64,000 nt of DNA. Origin: Nitrosomonas ureae. Its GTDB lineage: Bacteria > Pseudomonadota > Gammaproteobacteria > Burkholderiales > Nitrosomonadaceae. The notes beneath the pieces were generated by a model. It made no database searches, had not been told where the DNA came from, and saw only the letters and a list, made by a program, of their open reading frames with translations. The stretch covers positions 62,001-126,000 of the forward strand of contig NZ_LT907782.1 in the NCBI RefSeq assembly GCF_900206265.1, written 5' to 3'. Shown in pieces: positions 36,526 to 46,344 of this stretch. The translations under genes were made by a program, and so were the position numbers. Each line of letters opens with the position of its first letter. The stretch's first letter is position 1.

Positions 36526-37473
36526 TTGAAAAATAATGTTGATTTTAAATTTATGAAAGAAATATCTGGTGTGAATCTGGCTAACTTCATTATCGCGGGT
36601 ACGGAGAAAGCCGGCACAACCTCGATATTTACGTATCTAAGTACCCATCCGTCGGTTTGTGGCTCATCTGTTAAAGAAACGGATTTTTTTCGTAATTCAT
36701 TTACTGGTAATCGCGAGAAAGATATTGTTAATTACTCAAATTATTTTGTGCGCTGTTCTCCTGAGATCCGGATTGTTATGGAAGCCTCACCGGGATATCT
36801 GGGTAGTGGTGCAGAAGTGGCAGCTCGCATTCATACATTGGTGCCGAGAACCAAACTACTGTTCATATTAAGAAATCCCATCGACCGAATATACTCTTCA
36901 TTTAATTTTCATGTTGGAAAGCTGAATCTGGCGTCTGATTTAAGCTTTGAGAAATATATTGATAAGTGTATTGCGTATGATTCTGGTCAAAGAACGCCAG
37001 CAGAACTGGGTATTAAAGAATGGTACTTAAAGATTATCAGTTTTGGTCGGTATGCTGACTATTTGAAATACTATTATCAATTATTTCCAGAAAATCAAAT
37101 AAAGATTATGTTTTTTGAGAATATGAGTCAGGATATTGACGGATTCATGTACGAGCTGTGTCAGTTTTTAGAAATTTCTCCAGACTATTTCAATGAATAT
37201 GATTTTAGAAGAATTAATGTTACCTACGAAAGCAAGTTGAAATGGTTGCATAAAATCGCGGTCTACTTTAACGCCAAGTCCGAACGGTTTCTACGGCAAC
37301 GACCCGAATTGAAGCAATTAATGGTGAAATTATACAAGAAAATTAATCAAGCAAGAGAAGGGTATGATGAAATTCCCGATGAAAGCCGTGATCGTTTAAA
37401 ACAATATTATTTACCCAGCATTGTGGCACTGCAAACGTTTACTGGAACAAAAAATATACCCTGGAATATTTAA
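36526..37473 (+). CDS. Sulfotransferase domain protein (sulfotransferase 4)
   Basis: A 315-residue protein with the PAPS 5' loop IIAGTEKAGTTSIFTYL and the 3'-phosphate motif LLFILRNPIDRIYSSFNFH. MEASPGYLG marks the usual strand between them. The start is TTG 36526 or ATG 36553; neither has a good ribosome-binding site. It is the last gene of the locus, followed by a strong terminator. Confidence 0.86.
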   Translation: MKNNVDFKFMKEISGVNLANFIIAGTEKAGTTSIFTYLSTHPSVCGSSVKETDFFRNSFTGNREKDIVNYSNYFVRCSPEIRIVMEASPGYLGSGAEVAARIHTLVPRTKLLFILRNPIDRIYSSFNFHVGKLNLASDLSFEKYIDKCIAYDSGQRTPAELGIKEWYLKIISFGRYADYLKYYYQLFPENQIKIMFFENMSQDIDGFMYELCQFLEISPDYFNEYDFRRINVTYESKLKWLHKIAVYFNAKSERFLRQRPELKQLMVKLYKKINQAREGYDEIPDESRDRLKQYYLPSIVALQTFTGTKNIPWNI

Positions 37474-37483
37474 CCCCCTGCCT

Positions 37484-37530
37484 AAACAAACCAGTGCAAA
37501 TGAAACTACCGACTGGCTTGTTTGTTTTTT
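37484..37530 (+). terminator. Rho-independent terminator at the end of the polysaccharide locus
   Basis: A 12-bp stem with one mismatch (AAACAAACCAGT with ACTGGCTTGTTT) is followed by TTTTTT, 10 bp after the last sulfotransferase gene. The convergent CBS gene stops at 37531, so the structure may act in both directions. Confidence 0.75.
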
Positions 37531-38121
37531 CTAGCTTGCAATCAATGTTGATTCGATTTCCGCAAAACTTCTGGCTACATTGTTCTGTGGAATAATTGTA
37601 CCGAGTTGTTTTTCAATCTGAGTCCAAGAAAAAATGCCGCATATTCTGGGCACACCGATGGTTAGATCGTCGATTACAAGCGCATGCAAGCGACCACTCT
37701 CGCGCAAACTTGTGACGATATTGCCTACTCTGGCGTGCATCACTTCCTCCAATGGAATGGCTTCCAGCATATTTAATGGTGTCATCATGTCCTTTACCAG
37801 GATTTCGCTGTGTTTTATACCTCTTTCTTGGATAAAACGCATAGGCTTCTCACCCAGAATATCGGTCGCAGTGATAATCCCTGCTAAAGAATTGTCATCA
37901 TTCATAACTAGCAATGTGCGCACACCGCGCTGCATCATATATGTATTGGCTATTTCCATTGTAATGTCAGGTGATATGACGGCTGCTTGCACTGTACGCA
38001 AATCGGTCATTACTTCGGAAGCTGGGGAATCATACGTTACTGGATTGGGTAATAGAGGGTTGGAGATGTGTACCGTGCCTGTCAGATACTGCACAGCGAG
38101 AGACTTATATTCTTTAATCAT
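37531..38121 (-). CDS. CBS-domain pair protein
   Basis: About 196 residues with two CBS motifs: a first around residues 40-95 (SEVMTDLRTVQAA, VRTLLVMNDDNSLAGIITATDIL) and a second around 110-170 (VKDMMTPLNMLEAI, LHALVIDDL). CBS pairs usually bind adenosine nucleotides and regulate a partner; none is adjacent. I chose ATG 38121 because GAGGAG sits 8 bases upstream; a GTG at 38130 overlaps that site. Confidence 0.85.
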   Translation of the reverse strand: MIKEYKSLAVQYLTGTVHISNPLLPNPVTYDSPASEVMTDLRTVQAAVISPDITMEIANTYMMQRGVRTLLVMNDDNSLAGIITATDILGEKPMRFIQERGIKHSEILVKDMMTPLNMLEAIPLEEVMHARVGNIVTSLRESGRLHALVIDDLTIGVPRICGIFSWTQIEKQLGTIIPQNNVARSFAEIESTLIAS

Positions 38122-38249
38122 TTCGTGCACTCCTCAATCTTGGGTTGAAGGGAATCACCTGATTTCAAGATAGATCATCAATCTTGAGTATGCACTTTAC
38201 GCTCAAAATAATTTTCAATCAATAGTGCTGATTTGATCAAGGGAAATAT

Positions 38250-39692
38250 CTATTTCCGGTGATAAACCCATCGTATCAATCTATCCATGATGGCATGGGA
38301 TTGTTCGGCTTGATCATGATTAATAAAAAAAACAATGATAACGCGCCGTCCCATCCCGTCAATCAAATAACCTGCCAATGCGCGCACGTTATTCAGTGCC
38401 CCGGTTTTCATATGTGCCAATCCCTTCGCCGGAGTATCCGCGAAACGATTTTTCAGCGTTCCATCCACTGCGGCAATCGGCAATGATGCAATGAACTCCG
38501 GCATCACCGGACTATTGAAAGCAGCAAGTAGTAATTTTCCCATATGCCTGGCACTAATTCGTTCTTTGCGCGATAATCCAGAGCCATTCTCAATTACTAA
38601 TTCTGTAAAGTTCATTTGCTTGCTGGCTAACCATCGTCTGATAGCTGCATTCGATTTAGCCAAAGTAGCTGGTGAGTTATCAATTGAAGAATTTCCAGTC
38701 CCCAATGCAAGATACAATTGACGTGCTGCTATATTATTGCTGAATTTATTAATACCGCGGACAATTTCCGCCAACGGTGGTGATTGATGAATTTTGAGCG
38801 GGGGCAAGTATTGGGGGGCTTGTCCTAAGATGGTATGACCATTAAAGATGCCGCCTTGCTGGATCCACAATTGCCTGAACAAATCATCGGTATATCTCGC
38901 GCTGTCTTGCAGACTCAGCATATACGATTGCTTTCCGCAATGCTGGGAAAAGCGGCCATTCAGAATAACTGTAAAGTTATTCTTACTTTCTTTATCCGCA
39001 ATTGCTTCAATTGTGAGGGAATTCTGCCATGCAACGCATTTGTCTTGTGTAAGTTTTAGATTATTTTTTATGCGTAAGGATTCTGGAACTGGGTCAATCA
39101 CGACACGCACAGAATTTTTCTCAGGTTGTGGAAATAAATGGAACGTAGATGCACGATAATTGATTAACAATGCTTCTGGAGGCACGTTATAGGTACGATA
39201 GGGTTGTTCGTCAAACTTACCGGGATTTTCACGAGAAATCTCATAATGTGAATGATCCAAAATAAGATTGCCTTTAATTTCACGCAATCCAGTGAGGCGC
39301 AGACGATGGACCAACAGCCAGAAATTCTCAAGATCCAGCTTGGGGTCACCATAGCCTTTGATAACTAGATCTCCATATAAAACATCATCAGTAATTTTTC
39401 CATTGGCATAAAGAATGGTCTGCCAAGTATACGCGGGGCCCAATAATTCCAGCCCGGCATATGTGGTCAGTAATTTCATCACTGAAGCCGGATTCATGCT
39501 GGAGTCGGCGTTGATCGTAAGCACTGGCTGGCTTGAGCCAATTTCATGTACATATACGCCAATTGCCGTTTCTGGAATGGCAAGCTGATGGAGCTTTTGT
39601 TTAACTACGAAGGGTAATTCATTAGCGAATAGTGGAGTTGCTAATGCAGTCAGTTCGATCAGAAAGCCAAGACATAAACAAACCCGGGTCAT
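38250..39692 (-). CDS. dacB: D-alanyl-D-alanine carboxypeptidase/endopeptidase (PBP4)
   Basis: The 480-residue periplasmic protein has a signal peptide cleaved near ALATPLFA. The three active-site motifs of class C penicillin-binding proteins are intact: Ser70-Val-Met-Lys73, Ser318-Asn-Asn320 and Lys429-Thr-Gly431. It trims or cleaves peptidoglycan cross-links. The length matches PBP4/DacB. The lipoprotein gene at 39717-40025 lies 24 bp upstream on the same strand, so they may be co-transcribed. Confidence 0.92.
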   Translation of the reverse strand: MTRVCLCLGFLIELTALATPLFANELPFVVKQKLHQLAIPETAIGVYVHEIGSSQPVLTINADSSMNPASVMKLLTTYAGLELLGPAYTWQTILYANGKITDDVLYGDLVIKGYGDPKLDLENFWLLVHRLRLTGLREIKGNLILDHSHYEISRENPGKFDEQPYRTYNVPPEALLINYRASTFHLFPQPEKNSVRVVIDPVPESLRIKNNLKLTQDKCVAWQNSLTIEAIADKESKNNFTVILNGRFSQHCGKQSYMLSLQDSARYTDDLFRQLWIQQGGIFNGHTILGQAPQYLPPLKIHQSPPLAEIVRGINKFSNNIAARQLYLALGTGNSSIDNSPATLAKSNAAIRRWLASKQMNFTELVIENGSGLSRKERISARHMGKLLLAAFNSPVMPEFIASLPIAAVDGTLKNRFADTPAKGLAHMKTGALNNVRALAGYLIDGMGRRVIIVFFINHDQAEQSHAIMDRLIRWVYHRK

Positions 39693-39716
39693 TTTAATGG
39701 CAGAGGTTCGGAATAG

Positions 39717-40025
39717 TTACTGTTTATCTTTGCATAGGGAAAATCCGTCATCCCATCCCATTCGATATTGCTCATCCTTGTCATAGCGATTCAGATCTTT
39801 AAAGGCCCAACTTGTTCTTTTGACGGTTTCACAACCATCGATATAACCTTGCTGAGTACTTACCGGATAACCGGTCAAGTTGTATTTGGGTTTTACACTC
39901 TCGGGTAGAGGACCTGCCGGTCTCTCGGGTTTTCTGGCAGGAAGCGGTTGCTTGGTGGAGATTCCACTACAGGCAGAAACAATGAGCATGGTCAGAATAA
40001 TAAAGAATAATAAATAATAACGCAT
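39717..40025 (-). CDS. Small lipoprotein of unknown function
   Basis: About 102 residues, with a signal peptide (YYLLFFIILTMLIV) and a lipobox ending SAC. A proline-rich linker (QPLPARKPERPAG) leads to a short C-terminal domain with two Cys (DGCETVKRTSW and FSLCKDKQ) and DEQYRMGWDDGF. I recognise no named family. I chose ATG 40025 (GAAGG leader, 8-base spacing) over TTG 40040. Confidence 0.75.
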   Translation of the reverse strand: MRYYLLFFIILTMLIVSACSGISTKQPLPARKPERPAGPLPESVKPKYNLTGYPVSTQQGYIDGCETVKRTSWAFKDLNRYDKDEQYRMGWDDGFSLCKDKQ

Positions 40026-40061
40026 AGTAGGTACCTTCAATAATTACCCCGAAAAAACCGA

Positions 40062-40937
40062 CTACAAAACCGATTTTAATAACTTACCCATCTCAGCCGG
40101 ATTGCGCGTGATTCTGATGCCACACGATTCCATCACTTCAAGTTTTTCTTGAGCTGTTCCTTTACCTCCGGAAATAATAGCACCAGCGTGTCCCATGCGC
40201 TTTCCGGGTGGTGCTGTCACACCAGCAATAAATCCGACCACGGGTTTACGCATATGATCTTTTACCCAGCGCGCGCAATCCTCTTCATCCGTACCGCCGA
40301 TCTCGCCGACCATCAGCACGGCATCGGTTTCGTCATCTTCATTGAACAACTGTATTACATCCAAGTGTTTTAAGCCATTTACCGGATCACCACCAATACC
40401 GATACATGTGGACTGTCCCAAGCCCACCTCCATGAGTTGCGCCACTGCTTCATACGTCAATGTGCCCGAGCGCGAAACGACCCCAATCCGGCCTTTTTTA
40501 TGAATATAACCCGGCATAATTCCGATTTTGATCTCATCCGGCGTAATAATTCCTGGACAATTTGGACCAATCAATCGAGTTTTCTTGCCTTGCATTTTAT
40601 AGCGGGTACGGATCATATCGCGTACCGGAATACCTTCAGTGATGCAGATCACCAAATCCAGTTCGGCCTCAACAGCTTCGTCGATTGCTGCAGCGGCAAA
40701 AGGAGGGGGGACATAAATTACCGAAACATTGGCACCGGTTTGTTGTTGGGCTTCTTTGACCGATGCATAAACTGGGATGCCTTCGACATTCTCACCGGGC
40801 TTGCGCGGGTTCACGCCCGCAACAAAGCACGCGTTGCCGTTCGCGTAGTCGCGGCACATACGCGTATGAAACTGACCGGTTTTTCCGGTAATGCCTTGCG
40901 TTATCACACGACTGTTGCGGTTGATCAAGATAGACAT
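40062..40937 (-). CDS. sucD: Succinate-CoA ligase, alpha subunit
   Basis: A 291-residue CoA-binding subunit of the TCA-cycle enzyme that interconverts succinyl-CoA and succinate with nucleotide phosphorylation. It has the CoA-binding N-terminal domain ([14 protein letters not shown]) and the phosphorylated His250 in [17 protein letters not shown]. The beta subunit gene lies 45 bp upstream, the usual sucCD order. Confidence 0.96.
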   Translation of the reverse strand: MSILINRNSRVITQGITGKTGQFHTRMCRDYANGNACFVAGVNPRKPGENVEGIPVYASVKEAQQQTGANVSVIYVPPPFAAAAIDEAVEAELDLVICITEGIPVRDMIRTRYKMQGKKTRLIGPNCPGIITPDEIKIGIMPGYIHKKGRIGVVSRSGTLTYEAVAQLMEVGLGQSTCIGIGGDPVNGLKHLDVIQLFNEDDETDAVLMVGEIGGTDEEDCARWVKDHMRKPVVGFIAGVTAPPGKRMGHAGAIISGGKGTAQEKLEVMESCGIRITRNPAEMGKLLKSVL

Positions 40938-40982
40938 GGCAAGCGCTCCTTATATTACTGGCTTTAAAATTAACATGCTGGC

Positions 40983-42143
40983 TTATCCGGCTGCGCTAAC
41001 CGCTTTTTGCGCCGCATCAGCCATATTATCCGCAGAAATGATCTTTAACCCGGAATCTGCCAGAATTTTCTTTCCGAGATTGACATTGGTACCTTCCAGC
41101 CGCACCACCAATGGCACCGTAAGCTGAACATCGCGAGCAGCTGCTACAACACCTTGTGCAATGACATCACATTTCATTATGCCGCCGAAGATATTAACCA
41201 GGATTCCTTGCAGTTTCGGGTTGCGAAGCATTAATTTAAATGCTTCCGTGACTTTCTCTGTTGTCGCTCCACCTCCAACATCGAGAAAGTTAGCAGGATT
41301 ACCGCCGTAAAGTTTGATGATATCCATCGTTGCCATTGCTAGGCCTGCGCCATTTACCAGACAGCCTATATTTCCGTCCAGAGGAATATATGACAATTCA
41401 TGTTTTGATGCTTCGATCTCGATGGGATCTTCCTCATCCAAATCACGTAACGCGACGATTTCGGGATGGCGAAACAATGCATTATCATCAAAATTCATTT
41501 TGGCGTCGAGTGCCATCACCCGATGTCCTGCAGTCAATACCAATGGATTGATTTCCAGTAATGATGCATCGGTTTCATCAAATGCTTGATATAAGCCTTG
41601 CAGCAAGGTGACAGCATCTGACAGGCTATGTTTGGGGATGCCAATTTTTTGTGCGACTTCTTCAGCCTGTTGTTGGCCTAAGCCCGTGATGGGATCAATA
41701 AGCACTTTATGAATTTTTTCGGGCGTTTCAGCTGCGACTTTCTCAATTTCCATGCCACCTTCCGAACTGGCCATCAAACATACGCGTTGATGACCGCGGT
41801 CTACCACCATGCCTATATAGAATTCTTTTTCTATTTGTACGCCTTGCTCGATAAAAAGTCTATGGACTATCTGTCCTTCCGGGCCGGTCTGATGAGTTAT
41901 CAAGCGCATGTTCAAAATTTCGCCAGCATATTGTCGTACTTCTTCCAATGACTTAGCCACTTTTACTCCACCGCCTTTACCACGTCCGCCAGCATAAATC
42001 TGAGCTTTCACTGCCCACACTTCGCCCCCTAGTTGCTGCGCAGCTTGCACTGCTTCGTTAACACTAAAGCAGGCAATACCTCTTGGCGTGGTTACATTAT
42101 ATTTGCGTAAAATTTCTTTAGCTTGGTACTCATGGATCTTCAT
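40983..42143 (-). CDS. sucC: Succinate-CoA ligase, beta subunit
   Basis: A 386-residue ATP-grasp subunit ([58 protein letters not shown]). It partners SucD from the same operon. Start ATG 42143 with an AAGGACATCCCG leader. Confidence 0.96.
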   Translation of the reverse strand: MKIHEYQAKEILRKYNVTTPRGIACFSVNEAVQAAQQLGGEVWAVKAQIYAGGRGKGGGVKVAKSLEEVRQYAGEILNMRLITHQTGPEGQIVHRLFIEQGVQIEKEFYIGMVVDRGHQRVCLMASSEGGMEIEKVAAETPEKIHKVLIDPITGLGQQQAEEVAQKIGIPKHSLSDAVTLLQGLYQAFDETDASLLEINPLVLTAGHRVMALDAKMNFDDNALFRHPEIVALRDLDEEDPIEIEASKHELSYIPLDGNIGCLVNGAGLAMATMDIIKLYGGNPANFLDVGGGATTEKVTEAFKLMLRNPKLQGILVNIFGGIMKCDVIAQGVVAAARDVQLTVPLVVRLEGTNVNLGKKILADSGLKIISADNMADAAQKAVSAAG

Positions 42144-42306
42144 CGGGATGTCCTTATCAGAATGATTTAGAATATCAAGATTCGAAGTATAACTTAATCC
42201 GGAATAGTGAATTATCCTAGTAGAAAAACTAATTATTTATTCAGTATCTATTCAGACTCTCACCCTTAATATATCAATAACTGTGAAATCAATGGACGGG
42301 GGTTAT

Positions 42307-43686
42307 ATGAAAAAATTTAAAAGGACATGTATGGCGATTGCGCTATGCAGCATCTTTTCATTCAATCCCGCAGGCGCCGAAGACGGCGGAGGCTCTGACG
42401 GGGGAGGGTTTGATGGCGGTGGATTTGATGGTGGTGGTTATGACGGGGGCGGATTTGACGGCGGCTATGATGGAGGGGGTTTTGATGGCGGCTACTACGA
42501 GGGAGGGGGTTATGACGGAGGTGGTTACGACAGCTACGATAGTGGTGGTTATGACAATAATTATGATGACGGAGGGTTTGATTCTGGGGGTTATTATGAC
42601 CAGAATAGCGGGTTCGAAGAGGGTTATGGCCAGGGTGATTTTGGAGAAGGCGATGCATTTTATCCGGATAATGCCTCAGATCAACAGGAAAGCATCGATT
42701 TTGCCGATGATATAAACTCAGAGAGTAATTTTGATCAAACAGGCGAATTTAATCAACCGGATGATTTTGGAGTTAATAATGACTCTGATTCAAATGTCGG
42801 CACCACACAAAGTAAAGAAATTTCACCTGACTCCTTCCAAGAGAATCTGGCAGCGCCTGCTAATGAATCGAGTGAAACCGGAACATCTGTTCAAAACGAC
42901 GGTGTTACTCCCACCGATTCAGCTGTTCAGAACGTAAATAGTGAAATTAATCCTGAGGCTAAACAAGTTTCAACAGGTCAGGAAGATTTAGCCACACCAG
43001 GTACTTCATCCAATGGAGCAAATTCATCGGTTCAAGACAGTGTTTCACCAAATACTGAGGCTCAAGATAATCAAATCACTGAAAATAATGATTCAACCGG
43101 AACAGATCAGTCGACTCAAACCGATGGAACCAATCAAGATGGATCCGATACTCAAAACGTGAATGTTCAAAACAATGTGCAGACGGATCAAAATAATGCA
43201 AACAATGATAATTCTGCTCACCACCATGACCATCATCATGGACATCACCATCATCTGGATGGATTTGGTTTGGGATTTGGCCTGGGGCTGGGACTGGGCT
43301 GGGGATTTGGCCCAAGTTGGGGTTGGGGGTGGGGACCTGGCTGGGGTTGGGGGCCTGGTTGGGGATTTGGTTATGCTGGTTTTGCACCTTTTAATAGCTT
43401 TGGTTTTTACAGCAATTGGAGAGGCGGTGGTTTCTATAATAACTATGCGTTCGGGCCATATCGGCGATTTGAAAGCTATTATCCATTAGGAGGTTATCCT
43501 GTAGGCGTTGTTACCGCACCTATAATGCAAAGGCCAACGTATATTCAACAAAATCCTGCAACTCGGCCAGCTGCTGTGCAAAGAAATAATTATTGGTATT
43601 ATTGTCGTAATCCGGAGGGATATTATCCGTATGTCAAGCAATGCTCTGGAGAGTGGATAAAAGTACCTCCTCAACCATCATCCTGA
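42307..43686 (+). CDS. Secreted Gly/Asp-rich repeat protein with His-rich and Gly-Trp-rich regions
   Basis: About 459 residues. The signal peptide (MAIALCSIFSFNPAGA) is followed by a low-complexity block of about 90 residues built from short GGGFDGGGY-type units. An acidic Asn/Gln/Thr/Ser-rich middle follows (about 110-315), then a His cluster (HHHDHHHGHHHH) and a Gly/Trp/Leu-rich stretch (LGFGLGLGLGWGFG, GWGWGPGWGWG). The C-terminal domain of about 90 residues holds two Cys in YYCRNPEGYYPYVKQC, a motif common in small secreted proteobacterial proteins. The function is unknown; metal binding and a cell-surface role are inferences. I chose ATG 42307 so that the signal peptide is N-terminal. 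Confidence 0.75.
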   Translation: MKKFKRTCMAIALCSIFSFNPAGAEDGGGSDGGGFDGGGFDGGGYDGGGFDGGYDGGGFDGGYYEGGGYDGGGYDSYDSGGYDNNYDDGGFDSGGYYDQNSGFEEGYGQGDFGEGDAFYPDNASDQQESIDFADDINSESNFDQTGEFNQPDDFGVNNDSDSNVGTTQSKEISPDSFQENLAAPANESSETGTSVQNDGVTPTDSAVQNVNSEINPEAKQVSTGQEDLATPGTSSNGANSSVQDSVSPNTEAQDNQITENNDSTGTDQSTQTDGTNQDGSDTQNVNVQNNVQTDQNNANNDNSAHHHDHHHGHHHHLDGFGLGFGLGLGLGWGFGPSWGWGWGPGWGWGPGWGFGYAGFAPFNSFGFYSNWRGGGFYNNYAFGPYRRFESYYPLGGYPVGVVTAPIMQRPTYIQQNPATRPAAVQRNNYWYYCRNPEGYYPYVKQCSGEWIKVPPQPSS

Positions 43687-43771
43687 AAATAAATATGAAA
43701 TTGAATGAAATCATGCTATTGGAGAAAGCTAATTGAATCAATTGTTCTAACAATGAAAACCATAGATGAAG

Positions 43772-43873
43772 ATGGGCCATGAGAGAGAATTGCTCGATGG
43801 TAAATATGGCGGTAGAAGATTTAACTTGGGCCTTAACCAGAAGTTTAAATTAATGCTGGGGTTAAAAGAATAA
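43772..43873 (+). CDS. Possible short peptide gene
   Basis: A 33-codon ORF with a charged, regular composition (MGHERELLDGKYGGRRF, then LGLNQKFKLMLGLKE). No family is recognised and the leader is weak. It may be a fragment of something larger or chance. Confidence 0.2.
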   Translation: MGHERELLDGKYGGRRFNLGLNQKFKLMLGLKE

Positions 43874-43888
43874 AGACGAGATAACGAT

Positions 43889-44266
43889 ATGAATGAAGAA
43901 CAAAAAGACGCAGGAGTTACAACGGATGAATCACATAGTATACGATTACGGGCTGTTATAAGCTGGATTGTCGTAATTATCCTGATTTGCTTTGGAGCAT
44001 TCATGCTGTATAAATTGACCAATTTTCATAATACGCCAGGTGACTATTGGAAAATCATGGTTAAAGAGCAGTTCCCGGTTTTAGTTGGGCTGCCTATGGC
44101 CGGTCTCGGATCACTTTTCGTTACTCTTATTTTGCGCATATCCACGGGGCCCATAGAATTCGAAATCGGTGGGCTTAAATTCAAGGGTGGCGCCGCTCCC
44201 ATTGTATTTTGGATTATTTGTTTTATGGTCATTGTTTTGTCCATTAATTTGCTTTGGCAAAATTAA
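43889..44266 (+). CDS. Small membrane protein of unknown function
   Basis: A 125-residue protein with three hydrophobic segments (about 27-47, 65-86 and 100-122). It has a soluble stretch EFEIGGLKFKGGAAP between the last two. I recognise no named family. An AAGACGAGATAACG leader precedes ATG 43889. Confidence 0.65.
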   Translation: MNEEQKDAGVTTDESHSIRLRAVISWIVVIILICFGAFMLYKLTNFHNTPGDYWKIMVKEQFPVLVGLPMAGLGSLFVTLILRISTGPIEFEIGGLKFKGGAAPIVFWIICFMVIVLSINLLWQN

Positions 44267-44466
44267 TTGGTTTCAGAAGATTGACGCAGCTAAAGAGGAA
44301 GATGATAAGCTTTATAGGCAGTGATCTACGATGGATGATTAAACTGTGCTAATGAATTTAGTTAACTATATCTCGAAAGTGGCTTGCGCTGATCTGCATT
44401 TATTCATGAGGCACTCCATTTCAATCTTCAAGAATTGACGTATCAATTAATTAAGCGGGAAAACTT

Positions 44467-44979
44467 ATGACCATTCCTTATATGTACAAAACATCCATAC
44501 CTATTTTCAAACAGCTATTAAACAGTTTGAATGCTATTCTCACCAAAGCTGAAACTTACGCAACCGAGAAAAAGTTTGAACCGGTAGTGTTACTGAATGC
44601 TCGGCTATATCCCGATATGTTTTCCTTGCTGCGTCAGGTGCAAGTTGCTACCGACTTTGCCAAGAGCGTATCAGCGCGGCTGGCAGGGGTTGAAGTACCG
44701 GTATATGAAGATAACGAACAGACTTTTTCTGATTTACAGGCTCGAATTAATAAGACTCTGACGTTTATTGAAAGTCTTGTGCCTACTCAGTTTGAAGGCA
44801 GTGAAACGCGTGAAATCGTACTGCGCCCGGGCACACCAAAAGAGAAAAAACTATCCGGACACAACTACTTAAATAATTATGGTTTGCCGCAATTTTTCTT
44901 CCATGTGACTACCGCCTATGCGATTTTGCGACACAATGGCCTGGCAGTGGGGAAAGGTGATTTTATGGGTAATTTTTAG
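44467..44979 (+). CDS. DUF1993-family protein (DinB-like fold)
   Basis: The 170-residue cytoplasmic protein matches DUF1993 along its length (MYKTSIPIFKQLLNSLNAIL, LYPDMFSLLRQVQVATDFAK, SGHNYLNNYGLPQFFFHVTTAY, GDFMG at the end). The fold is a four-helix bundle related to DinB. Biochemical function is not established for the family. Confidence 0.85.
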   Translation: MTIPYMYKTSIPIFKQLLNSLNAILTKAETYATEKKFEPVVLLNARLYPDMFSLLRQVQVATDFAKSVSARLAGVEVPVYEDNEQTFSDLQARINKTLTFIESLVPTQFEGSETREIVLRPGTPKEKKLSGHNYLNNYGLPQFFFHVTTAYAILRHNGLAVGKGDFMGNF

Positions 44980-45033
44980 CTGTTGCTGTAATGAATTGTC
45001 TTTATCGATCAATAAAATGCCAATAATTTCTTG

Positions 45034-45394
45034 ATGAAAACCATCACCGCGGAACATGCTGCAGAATTGATTCTGGCGCTTCTCAGAGCACATTCATGGC
45101 TTAATACGCTTGGAGTCATGACGAAAGATGATTTCCATGCGAAAGATGAAGCTATTTTGTTTTTGCAGCAAATGGCAATTCATGGTGCAAGCAACTTTGG
45201 TTCTACCAGTCAACTCACAGCGGATAATCAGCGGATTTTTATTGGACTTAATAAGCAAACTGATGCTTCCTGAGCATCCTCTAAATCGGAAGAGCTGGCA
45301 AGTTGATGACTCAAAGCTGATTCTTGAACAGGCATTGCAGGTTATTGCAGCGGAAATCGTCGGAGACAATTCTCGCTCACAAAGCGTGCACTAA
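45034..45394 (+). pseudogene. Small hypothetical gene with a one-base frameshift
   Basis: Frame 1 from ATG 45034 gives about 79 residues (AAELILALLRAHSWLNTLG, FLQQMAIHGASNFGSTSQL). Near 45250 the sense switches to another frame, which continues LISKLMLPEHPLNRKSWQVD and LILEQALQVIAAEIVGDN to a stop at 45394. Removing one A near 45250 (CTTAATAAGC to CTTATAAGC) joins both parts into about 119 residues. No named family is recognised. A sequencing error would give the same picture. Confidence 0.5.
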
Positions 45395-45429
45395 TACTCT
45401 CTAGCTTGTAAGTCTTCATGATGCGTGAT

Positions 45430-46125
45430 TTATAAATCTACAGTTACACCCAATAATCTGCCGACTGTTGCAGTCAGGCCCATTGCTAGGATCCCCCAGA
45501 ATGTAACTCTGATCGCACCGACAGACATTGCTGCACCGCCTGCGCGTGCGGCAAGACTGCCCAAGATTGCTAGAAATGCAAGTGATGATACTGCGACGAT
45601 GGGTATGAGTTGAGTTCCTGGCATACTCCATGCCACTAATAACGGTAAGGCAGCACCCAGAGTGAATGCGCCCGCCGAGAACAGTGCAGCTTGAATGGGG
45701 CGAGCCCTAGTATTTTCTGCTAAGCCTAATTCATCTCTTGCATGTGCACCTAATGCATCATGTGCCATTAGCTGCTTTGCTACTTGTAAGGCTAGAGCTG
45801 ATTCCAATCCTCTTTTTTCATAAATATTGGCCAGTTCATTCAATTCAAATTCAAAGTCATTTTTTAAGGAATCCTTTTCAAGCTCGAGATCCGCTTGTTC
45901 TGTATCTGATTGAGAACTGACCGATACGTATTCACCGGCAGCCATGGACATGGCGCCTGCAACCAAGCCGGCAACACCAGCAATAAGAATATCAGTATGC
46001 ATTGCCTGAGCCGATGCTACACCGATAATCAGGCTTGCTGTTGAAACGATGCCGTCATTGGCGCCGAGAACAGCGGCACGTAACCATCCCGTGCGATGTG
46101 ATCGATGTTTCTTATAGCGGCTCAT
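45430..46125 (-). CDS. VIT1/CCC1-family membrane protein
   Basis: A 231-residue protein of the vacuolar iron transporter family (AAVLGANDGIVSTASLIIGV, AGAMSMAAGEYVSVSSQSDTE, then three C-terminal membrane helices). Family members move Fe2+ or Mn2+ across membranes. The acidic loop (about 75-115) between helices 2 and 3 is the expected metal-binding region. It stands alone. Confidence 0.92.
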   Translation of the reverse strand: MSRYKKHRSHRTGWLRAAVLGANDGIVSTASLIIGVASAQAMHTDILIAGVAGLVAGAMSMAAGEYVSVSSQSDTEQADLELEKDSLKNDFEFELNELANIYEKRGLESALALQVAKQLMAHDALGAHARDELGLAENTRARPIQAALFSAGAFTLGAALPLLVAWSMPGTQLIPIVAVSSLAFLAILGSLAARAGGAAMSVGAIRVTFWGILAMGLTATVGRLLGVTVDL

Positions 46126-46344
46126 ATATTCCCCGAGGTGTTTTTTTAGGTGCTTTTGAACAAACTGTTTTAATTTTTATTGTGAATTTCCCAGGTTATT
46201 CAGTTTTTATTTATCTTTATTGGTATAAATTAGTATCGATAGGAATAGACTTGTATCAACTAATTGTATCGAAAAGCTTGTTTAAGGGTATATTGAATTT
46301 GTGCAATGAAAACTCGACTCCAATTGCGAGAATGCGTAACAATC

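Noticed and set aside
42338-42715. Long ORFs in other frames of the Gly/Asp-rich gene
   Set aside because: They arise from the low-complexity repeat; only the frame from 42307 has a signal peptide and a structured C-terminus.
43808-43815. GGCGGTAG resembling the core of an ops/JUMPstart antitermination element
   Set aside because: It is not upstream of a polysaccharide operon, the rest of the element is missing, and it lies in a short coding-like stretch.
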